A DNA stretch of 5,022 bases from Acidobacteriota bacterium. GTDB lineage: Bacteria; Acidobacteriota; Terriglobia; 20CM-2-55-15. The notes under the pieces were generated by a model, which worked only from the letters and a program-made list of their open reading frames with translations, searched no databases and had not been told where the DNA came from. The stretch covers positions 1-5,022 of the forward strand of contig QHXD01000007.1 in NCBI GenBank assembly GCA_003223895.1, given 5' to 3'. The position numbers and the translations under genes are program-made. Of the stretch, positions 1 to 5,022 are shown one piece after another (position 1 is the stretch's first letter; the number at the start of each line of letters is the position of its first letter).

Positions 1-2638
1 CAGCCCGTCGCGCCGGCAGATAACTCGCGAGTACCGTGGCGATCACTAAGATGACTGGCACCACCGCATACGTCATCGGATCGAGAGGCGTGATGCCGTA
101 CAACAACGTAGACATCAGGCGCGTCAGGCCCGCTGCCGGCCCCAGTCCTATCGCGACGCCCACACCCGCCAGTGCCAGTCCATGGCGCACAAACATTCGT
201 TTCAACTCGCCCTGCTGCGCGCCGAGCGCCGCGCGAATGCCGATCTCGCGCCTTCTCTGCGAGACCGCGTAGGAGATCACGCCGTAGATGCCGACGACGC
301 CCAAAAGCAGAGCCATCGATGCGGCGATCGCCAGCATCACCAGCGTGAAGGAAGTCCGCGCGAGAGACTGATCGTAGACCTCGTGCATCGTCCGCGGCGA
401 CACGGGCAGGCCGGAGTTCACCGACCAAACGGCTTGCCGGACCTGGTTCAGAAAACCTTCCGTGCCAGTGCGCTCGCTGCGGACGATGAAGGTCACTTGG
501 CGTATGGCATTCGGCCGCCCTACCGTGGCGTTCAAATAACCAGACATCGAAGGCCAGTACACGGTTGGAGGTGCCTGTTGGTAAACACCGTTTTCACGGA
601 CGTCCTGTACAACCCCGATTACTTCATGCCCAGGCATGCCGGGAAGCTGGCGGAGCCGTTTGCCAAGCGCGGCTGTTGGTGTGCCCCAGAGTTCACGGGC
701 AAGATTCTCGGAAATCAGTACTACAGGTCTCAGGCCGTAGACTTCCGTCCAGGTGATCTCGCGGCCCGCGACCAACCTGGTGCCCGCAGTTTGAAAGAAA
801 CCGGGCGAGGCGTACTTGAATAAGCGCAACGGCGGGGTGTCCGACCCTGGATCGGCCCGGTCGTCTGCGCGGATGACGCCCCAGTTCAAGACGCCCAAGT
901 TCGAGCCGAACCCTTCCATGGGCATCGCGCTCCCGAACGCGGCCGAGGTCACACCCGGAATCGACGACAGCTTGTCCTGAATGTCGTTCTGCATTCGCGT
1001 CACTCGTTCCGCGTCCGGAACGAGCGATGCAGCGATAAAGATTCGCATGATCTGGAGATGCTCGGGTTGTGTGAATCCCGGCTCGACGGTCCGTATCGTT
1101 TGGAATGTGCGAATCATCAATCCGGCGCTCACCAGGAGCACGAGCGCGATCGCCACCTGAACCACAACCAGTACACTGCGGACGCGGTGGCGCTCCCGGC
1201 TCAAGCTCGCTGTACGGCCGATGCTGCCCAGCGCGGTCCAAATCCGCGGCCCCGTGTATTTCAGCGCAGGGATCAATCCGAACAACACACTCGACAACAG
1301 CGAGAGAACTGCAGTGAATGCCATCGCCAGCAACAGGCGCAAGCCGGCGTAAGCGAGTCCTATTCCCAGCGCGCCGCCTATTAAACCCAGCAGCATGCTT
1401 TCAACGAGAAGACTCCGGATGATCCGTCCGCGGCCCGCGCCGAGCGCCGCACGCAGGGACAGTTCCCTCTGCCGCACCTCCGCCCGAACCAGAAGCAGAT
1501 TCGCCACGTTGGCGCAGGCGATGAGCATCACCAGGCCGATGGTCGCCATCACCACCCACAGAACGTCTGTAACACTGCCGACCACTTCTTGTTTGAGAGG
1601 ACGAAGGTCGGCTGCGATTTTCCAGGGCTCATAGGCTCGTGAATTTGTGCCCGGTCCATCGGACCAGGAGTCCATCCAGATCGGACTCATTCGCGCCACG
1701 TCGGCGTTGGCACGGGCGATCGTGATTCCCGGCCTAAGCCGGGCGACGCCCTGATAACCGAAACCGGCTAGAGTTAGTCTTCCCCGATCGAAAGCCGCCG
1801 GCCAGATCACATCCGCTTCGGCATTGCCGATCCTGAATCCCTGAGGCATAACACCGACGATTTCCTTCGGGCGTGAATCGACGGTAATGGTGCGTCCGAT
1901 CACGGATCGGTCTCCTCCGAAACGCCGCTGCCAGTACCCGTAGCCGAGCATTATTGTGGTCGTAGCCTGGAAAACGCTTGGGGGCGGCCGGGTGGCTCCG
2001 GCCTGGTCCGCGGCCAGGAGCCAGCGGCCGGCCGCGGGCGGAACGTTGAGCGCCTGGAGGACGCCATCGCTGATGAGGATCACACGGACTTGTTCCGGTT
2101 CGGCCAGCCCCGTCACATTCGAAATAGTAGTGGTCCACACGCCCAGCGATTGAAAGACCCGGTTCTGCCCCGCGTAGGTGAGATACATGGATGGGGAGAG
2201 ACTCAGTCCCTCGGAAGATCTCGATCCCGCAGCGCCAGGCGCAATCTGCCGGAGCGCCACCAATTCCTCTGCCCGCGGATAAGACAACGGCTTGAGCAGG
2301 ACGCTATTGAGGACGCTGAAGACTGCGGTGTTCGCGCCAATGCCGAGCGCGAGAGTCAGCACGACGACCACCGTGAACGTGAAGTTGTGGCGCATGGCGC
2401 GAAGGGCGTAGAGCAGATCACGGCTCAGCGAATCCAGGAAACCGATGGTATTCATTCGATAGATCTCCTCTCGAATTCGGAGCGTGTTACCTAGTTTTCT
2501 TTGCGCAGCCTCGCGAGCCTCCGCCGCTGACATTCCCCTGGCGATGTTTTCGTCGGTCTCGATCTGCAGGTATGATTCGAGTTCTTTCGCCCGCTCACGA
2601 TCCCATTGCGCTCTTCGGTAGAAACGACACCAGCCCAT
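1..2638 (-). CDS. ADOP-family ABC transporter permease (MacB/FtsX-like), 3' end cut by window edge
   Basis: Predicted inner-membrane permease with two tandem MacB/FtsX halves; family members are thought to work with separately encoded ABC ATPases in efflux or lipoprotein/peptide handling, and substrates are mostly unknown. I read 879 codons without a stop. Residues 1-65 form the soluble ADOP prefix domain (charged helix, then ARGMSAAEAREAAQRKLG). A first membrane helix near 88-112 contains LTLALGIGANTAVFS, followed by a MacB-like periplasmic domain to about 350. FtsX segment one (about 357-460) has the ANVANLLLVR and RELSLRAALGAGRG motifs. A second periplasmic domain follows a helix at 488-507. 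FtsX segment two (about 764-879) has RRREIGIRAALGAQQG and LLYGITPLDPMTYA. The C-terminus should end about a dozen residues beyond SYLPARRA. The start at 2638 has GGAG nine bases upstream, and an in-frame TAA at 2645-2647 excludes a longer start. About 20 family residues seem missing after residue 439. No ATPase or PadR regulator lies in the window. Confidence 0.93.
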   Translation of the reverse strand, partial: MGWCRFYRRAQWDRERAKELESYLQIETDENIARGMSAAEAREAAQRKLGNTLRIREEIYRMNTIGFLDSLSRDLLYALRAMRHNFTFTVVVVLTLALGIGANTAVFSVLNSVLLKPLSYPRAEELVALRQIAPGAAGSRSSEGLSLSPSMYLTYAGQNRVFQSLGVWTTTISNVTGLAEPEQVRVILISDGVLQALNVPPAAGRWLLAADQAGATRPPPSVFQATTTIMLGYGYWQRRFGGDRSVIGRTITVDSRPKEIVGVMPQGFRIGNAEADVIWPAAFDRGRLTLAGFGYQGVARLRPGITIARANADVARMSPIWMDSWSDGPGTNSRAYEPWKIAADLRPLKQEVVGSVTDVLWVVMATIGLVMLIACANVANLLLVRAEVRQRELSLRAALGAGRGRIIRSLLVESMLLGLIGGALGIGLAYAGLRLLLAMAFTAVLSLLSSVLFGLIPALKYTGPRIWTALGSIGRTASLSRERHRVRSVLVVVQVAIALVLLVSAGLMIRTFQTIRTVEPGFTQPEHLQIMRIFIAASLVPDAERVTRMQNDIQDKLSSIPGVTSAAFGSAMPMEGFGSNLGVLNWGVIRADDRADPGSDTPPLRLFKYASPGFFQTAGTRLVAGREITWTEVYGLRPVVLISENLARELWGTPTAALGKRLRQLPGMPGHEVIGVVQDVRENGVYQQAPPTVYWPSMSGYLNATVGRPNAIRQVTFIVRSERTGTEGFLNQVRQAVWSVNSGLPVSPRTMHEVYDQSLARTSFTLVMLAIAASMALLLGVVGIYGVISYAVSQRRREIGIRAALGAQQGELKRMFVRHGLALAGVGVAIGLGPAAGLTRLMSTLLYGITPLDPMTYAVVPVILVIATVLASYLPARRA

Positions 2639-2644
2639 GGTGAT

Positions 2645-2761
2645 TTACTCCGCGATTGGTCTCAGAATCCGGCCGATGGCTCGAACCACCTGCTCCCAAC
2701 GCTTTGTGTGCGTGGGCGTATCCATGTTTCGGGATTCCTGCTTGTTGGAGGCGGGTTCCAT
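2645..2761 (-). CDS. possible 38-residue upstream ORF, same frame as the permease
   Basis: This is a short ORF that I do not recognise. It runs ATG (2761) to TAA (2645-2647) and is in the same frame as the permease, separated from its ATG by only TAA, ATC and ACC. The C-terminal half (KRWEQVVRAIGRILRPIAE) would make a basic amphipathic helix. The first ATG has no clear ribosome binding site. An internal ATG at 2725 has AGGA ten bases upstream and would give 26 residues. Its stop overlaps the permease Shine-Dalgarno region, so if translated it could couple to the permease. It could equally be chance open sequence in a GC-rich leader; I consider that more likely than not. Confidence 0.25.
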   Translation of the reverse strand: MEPASNKQESRNMDTPTHTKRWEQVVRAIGRILRPIAE

Positions 2762-2784
2762 GACTCGAAGCACAGAGTCCCGGA

Positions 2785-2796
2785 TGTGATATTACA
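2785..2796. promoter_or_regulatory. near-palindromic candidate operator in the divergent intergenic region
   Basis: TGTGATATTACA matches its reverse complement at 10 of 12 positions and is an AT-rich island in GC-rich surroundings. It lies between the divergent permease and DctP genes and just upstream of the candidate -35 of the plus-strand operon. ADOP genes are often accompanied by PadR regulators, whose operators are ATGT/ACAT-type dyads, and the site reads ATGT...ACA. No regulator gene is in the window, so the binding protein is unknown. Confidence 0.25.
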
Positions 2797-2803
2797 CCGC
2801 TCT

Positions 2804-2831
2804 TTGAAGTCCGCTCGGTTAAGGGTAAAGT
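2804..2831 (+). promoter_or_regulatory. candidate sigma70-type promoter for the DctP-cupin-methyltransferase operon
   Basis: TTGAAG (2804-2809) and TAAAGT (2826-2831) are separated by 16 bases, and each matches the -35/-10 consensus at 4 of 6 positions. Transcription would start near 2838, leaving a short leader that contains the DctP ribosome binding site. The placement is sensible, but the matches are weak enough to occur by chance. Confidence 0.3.
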
Positions 2832-2845
2832 TCACTGAGCAAATC

Positions 2846-2849
2846 GGAG
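2846..2849 (+). promoter_or_regulatory. ribosome binding site fixing the DctP start at 2856
   Basis: GGAG sits six bases before the ATG at 2856, the best-placed Shine-Dalgarno sequence at the 5' end of this gene. It supports initiation at the Tat-signal ATG rather than at the ATG at 2918, which lies in the mature-protein frame but has no comparable site. Confidence 0.65.
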
Positions 2850-2855
2850 TAGACG

Positions 2856-3849
2856 ATGACGCAGTCGAGGCAGCTCACGCGCCGGGCATTCGTCTCGGGC
2901 ACCACGGCGGATCGCTTATGGTGTTTGCGCGCTCGCTGCGCGCAGCCGACTACACCTTCGCCCAGTACCACAACCAGACGATCGACAGCCCCCTGCATTT
3001 GCGGCTGGTGGAGATGTGGACAGCCATCCGCAACGAGACCGGTGGGCGCGTCGAGACCACGATCTTCCCGGAGAACAACAAGATTCCCGGCAGCGATCCG
3101 CAGGCGCTCCAGATGCTCGTCTCTGGTGAGATTCAGTTCTTTACGCTCATGGGCGGCATTCTTGGCAATGTCGTGCCCGTGGCCGAAGTGCAGCAGGTTC
3201 CCTTCGCGTTTCATTCGGCCGCGCACGCGCATCAGGCCATGGACGGCCCGCTTGGCGCATATCTGCGCCAGGAGATGATCCCCAAGGGAATCTGGGGCTT
3301 TGCCGTCGGCTCATTCGACAATGGCATGCGGCAGATTGGCGGCACGACGCGTCCGATAAAGGTAGCCGGCGATCTGATCGGCATTCGGATGCGCATTCCG
3401 GCCGGCCAGATGTTCGAGGACACGTTCAGGGCGCTCGGGGCGGAACCGGTCACGGTCAACAGCAGCGGCATCTACGAAGCGCTAAAGACAGGGAGCGTGG
3501 ACGCTCAGGAGAATCCGCTGGCCTACATGAACCTCTTCAGACACTACGAGGTTATGAAGTACGTGAGCATCACCAATCACATGTGGTCGGGATTCAACAT
3601 GCTTGCGCATCTGCCCACGTGGAAGGGGCTGCCTGGCGACATCAAGGCTGTCATCGAGCGGAACGTCGCCACATCCGTGCGCCTCCAGCGGCAGGATCAG
3701 GAAAAGCTCAATATGCAGGCCCGGCCCGCACTCGCCCGCAGGCTCGCCGTCAACGAAGCCGGTTCGGCCACATTCCGGGCGAAGCTCTCGGGCGTCTATG
3801 CGACCTGGAAAAAGAAGCTTGGGTTTATAAACCTTGGAGGAATCCATGA
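2856..3849 (+). CDS. TRAP transporter solute-binding protein, DctP family, with two apparent single-base frameshifts
   Basis: Periplasmic receptor that delivers a carboxylate-type ligand to a DctQM membrane permease; the ligand is not predictable and no DctQM is seen here. Start ATG 2856 opens a twin-arginine signal (LTRRAFVSGTTA). The mature protein continues one frame over from about 2910, with ATG 2918 the first in-frame ATG. Numbered from 2918, DctP hallmarks include GMRQIGG (R138), GIRMRIPAGQMF (R159) and GSVDAQENP (N199). Their spacing matches the ligand-binding Arg/Arg/Asn of the sialic-acid receptor SiaP, as I remember it. The frame stays intact to WKKKLG (297-302), then lacks any stop. 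A missing base in the A-run 3809-3813 would instead give KEAWVYKPWRNP and TGA at 3847-3849, overlapping the cupin ATG. With both bases restored the product is 331 residues, normal for DctP. As sequenced it would not yield an exported full-length receptor: either a decaying gene or sequence indels. Confidence 0.88.
3836..3840 (+). promoter_or_regulatory. ribosome binding site fixing the cupin start at 3846
   Basis: GGAGG lies five bases before ATG 3846, inside the last codons of the restored DctP gene. It selects ATG 3846 over the upstream in-frame TTG at 3834, which would place the Shine-Dalgarno sequence inside the coding region and add four residues before the signal peptide. Confidence 0.8.
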
Positions 3850-4553
3850 GACCCTTGCTCGCAGTATCGCTTTTTGCTCTCGCATGCACCGTCGCCATGC
3901 CCGCGATGGCGCAGAACAAAGAAGTGGGCGTGCCGATTTTGAAGGCGCCCTATCATCTTCCCGTGTTCACGAACGAATACGTAACGGTGTTGAAAATCTT
4001 CATTCCGCCCGGACGCAACACGGGTTACCACACCCACACGGAAGACAGCGTATCGGTCAATATCGTTCCAGCCGACATGACGAACCAGAACCTCGGCTCC
4101 TCCGAGGTAACCCGCGGCGAACGGGCGGCGCGCGGCCGCGCGGCGTATACGTCCTACAGCAAGCAAGGCCCGCGTACGCACAAAGCCACCAATATCGGCG
4201 AGACACCGTTCCACAATATTTCGTTTATTTTGAGAAATCGCGAGCCTGGACGATTCACGCCGTCATCGCGTACGAACGTTCCCGGCTATGTGCAGATCCT
4301 GGACAACGAGCGTGTGCGCGGCTGGCGCCTGGTACTGGAGCCAGGCCAGTCGACGGCGGCGATTACACAGACGGCGCCCGGGCTCAGGATTGTTTTGGAT
4401 GGCGGGGAGCTTGTCGAGAGCGTGCCCGGGCAAGCGGACCGCGGATGGATGCTCGCTACCGGGGAATTCTATTGGCAGGATCCCGGAGTCACGCGCGGGC
4501 TCCGCAATATCGGCACGACGCGCATCGAGATCGAGGAGTTCGAAATAAAGTGA
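3846..4553 (+). CDS. secreted two-domain cupin protein
   Basis: A 235-residue exported protein of unknown specific function; cupins are small beta-barrels acting as metal-dependent enzymes or ligand binders. Residues 1-22 are a Sec-type signal peptide (MRPLLAVSLFALACTVAMPAMA, cleavage predicted before Gln23). The first barrel, about 38-130, carries the metal-site motif YHTHTED (H62, H64, E66) and the second cupin motif GPRTHKATN (H112, N116), so a His/His/Glu/His metal site is likely. The second barrel, about 145-235, keeps the strand pattern (WRLVLEPGQS, LRIVLDGG, NIGTTRIEIEEFEI), but ITQTAP stands where histidines would be expected, so it is probably metal-free. The start is set by GGAGG at 3836. 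ATGA joins it to the restored DctP stop, and its own stop shares GTGA with the methyltransferase start, which implies coupled translation in one operon. It could be a periplasmic dioxygenase or isomerase-like enzyme or merely a binding protein. Confidence 0.85.
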   Translation: MRPLLAVSLFALACTVAMPAMAQNKEVGVPILKAPYHLPVFTNEYVTVLKIFIPPGRNTGYHTHTEDSVSVNIVPADMTNQNLGSSEVTRGERAARGRAAYTSYSKQGPRTHKATNIGETPFHNISFILRNREPGRFTPSSRTNVPGYVQILDNERVRGWRLVLEPGQSTAAITQTAPGLRIVLDGGELVESVPGQADRGWMLATGEFYWQDPGVTRGLRNIGTTRIEIEEFEIK

Positions 4554-5022
4554 CGCGACCGCTGGAAAGCCTGTTAGCCGAACTGGAGCAATTCGGCAAA
4601 GCGAATGACGGCGTGACGACGGAGCGCTCCCACCGCATGCTCAACATCACGCCTGACACCGGCGAGTTTTTGAGTGTGCTGGTGCGAGCCACTCTCGCGC
4701 GCCGCGTGCTTGAAATCGGCACCTCCAACGGCTACTCCACGCTGTGGTTAGCTGAAGCCGCGAGCGCCATCGGCGGGACCGTAACGACGATCGAGGCTTC
4801 CGATTACAAAGTCGGTTTGGCGACCCGGAACTTCTCTCGATCCGGACTGGCTGAGTTCATCAAGCTGGTGCACGATGAGGCGGGCCGCGTGCTGAACCAG
4901 TCGGCCGGTGGAACGTTTGATCTCCTGTTCCTCGACAGTGAGCGTTCCGAATATGTGGCGTGGTGGCCGCACGTGAAGCGCATCCTCCGGCCAGGCGGCC
5001 TGCTCGTTGTGGATAATGCAAT
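4550..5022 (+). CDS. class I SAM-dependent O-methyltransferase (family 3, COMT/CCoAOMT-like), 3' end cut by window edge
   Basis: Cytoplasmic methyltransferase that would transfer a methyl group from SAM to a small molecule, by family typically a catechol-like or hydroxylated substrate with a divalent metal. The first 157 residues are visible. VLEIGTSNGYSTLWLAEA (53-70) is the SAM-binding glycine-rich motif I. TTIEAS (E82) supplies the acidic ribose-binding residue after strand 2. FDLLFLDSERSEY (D129) and RILRPGGLLVVDNA (D155, N156) correspond to the metal-binding Asp and Asp-Asn positions of the COMT fold. The usual DADK/DAxK loop reads DSER here. The GTG start at 4550 overlaps the cupin TGA as GTGA, with GAGGAG at 4533-4538 eleven bases upstream. 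The frame is also open upstream through the cupin gene, so an ORF caller may fuse it to the DctP frame. Roughly 60 C-terminal residues, including the end of the Rossmann fold, are expected beyond the edge. Confidence 0.87.
   Translation, partial: MTRPLESLLAELEQFGKANDGVTTERSHRMLNITPDTGEFLSVLVRATLARRVLEIGTSNGYSTLWLAEAASAIGGTVTTIEASDYKVGLATRNFSRSGLAEFIKLVHDEAGRVLNQSAGGTFDLLFLDSERSEYVAWWPHVKRILRPGGLLVVDNA

Noticed and set aside
182..823. Plus-strand open frame of 213 codons antisense to the permease
   Set aside because: It lies entirely opposite the strongly supported permease, its composition is rich in Arg, His and Asp, and it shows no recognisable domain or ribosome binding site; it is a shadow of a GC-rich gene.
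218..1450. Identical 15-base stretches at 218-232 and 1436-1450
   Set aside because: Both encode the RAALGA motif of the two FtsX halves of the permease. The match reflects the ancient internal duplication and shared codon preference, not a mobile or regulatory repeat.
3805..3820. Programmed -1 frameshifting at the AAAAAG stretch in the DctP gene
   Set aside because: The run is preceded by G, so it is not the full A-AAA-AAG slippery heptamer. A second displaced frame at the 5' end of the same gene also makes simple base losses the more economical explanation. It was not ruled out.
3828..3830. TAA in the original start frame as the DctP stop
   Set aside because: Using it would need a +1 change at the 3' end and would cut the protein right after KKLG. 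The TGA at 3847-3849 needs only one missing base in a homopolymer and gives the operon-style overlap with the cupin.
3855..3887. Lipoprotein signal (Cys14) in the cupin
   Set aside because: Position -3 relative to Cys14 is Ala rather than Leu, Val or Ile, while AMA before Gln23 is a good signal peptidase I site.
3482..4214. Minus-strand open frames opposite DctP and the cupin
   Set aside because: The sense strand carries clear DctP and cupin motifs, and the antisense translations have no family-like pattern.
1..5022. CRISPR arrays, tRNA or rRNA genes, insertion sequences and attachment sites
   Set aside because: I saw no regularly spaced repeats, no cloverleaf or rRNA-like sequence, no transposase and no terminal inverted repeats; nearly all bases are covered by the four protein genes.

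Overview
The window is GC-rich bacterial DNA with two divergent transcription units separated by about 217 bases. The best taxonomic hint is the large minus-strand gene, a member of the ADOP family (acidobacterial duplicated orphaned permease). Together with the GC-rich coding style it suggests an acidobacterium, perhaps of the Solibacter/Bryobacter group. That is an inference from one gene family, not a phylogenetic result.

Layout: 1-2638 (minus strand) is an almost complete ADOP permease whose last dozen or so codons lie beyond the left edge. 2639-2855 is the divergent intergenic region. It holds a possible 38-codon upstream ORF in the same frame as the permease, a near-palindrome and a candidate promoter facing right. 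2856-3849 (plus strand) encodes a TRAP-type DctP solute-binding protein whose reading frame is displaced at both ends. 3846-4553 is a secreted two-domain cupin. 4550-5022 is the start of a class I SAM-dependent O-methyltransferase, cut by the right edge.

The most notable observation concerns the DctP gene. Its ribosome binding site, start codon and Tat signal peptide are in one frame, the whole mature protein is in a second frame, and the natural stop is in a third. One missing base near 2909 and one in the A-run at 3809-3813 explain everything. Restoring both gives a 331-residue protein of normal DctP length ending in TGA within an ATGA overlap with the cupin start, matching the GTGA overlap between cupin and methyltransferase. 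As it stands, the mature DctP frame has no stop up to the right edge and runs, by chance, into the methyltransferase frame. It therefore looks like a giant fusion ORF that hides two real genes. Two single-base losses in one gene suggest either assembly or sequencing indels or a decaying gene; sequence alone cannot separate these.

The three plus-strand genes look like a translationally coupled operon: a periplasmic binding protein for an organic acid-like ligand, an exported metal-binding cupin and a cytoplasmic small-molecule methyltransferase. No TRAP membrane subunits (DctQ/DctM) are visible here. I do not see a clearly new system. The combination of orphan DctP, exported bicupin and O-methyltransferase is the most interesting context, and its substrate is unknown.
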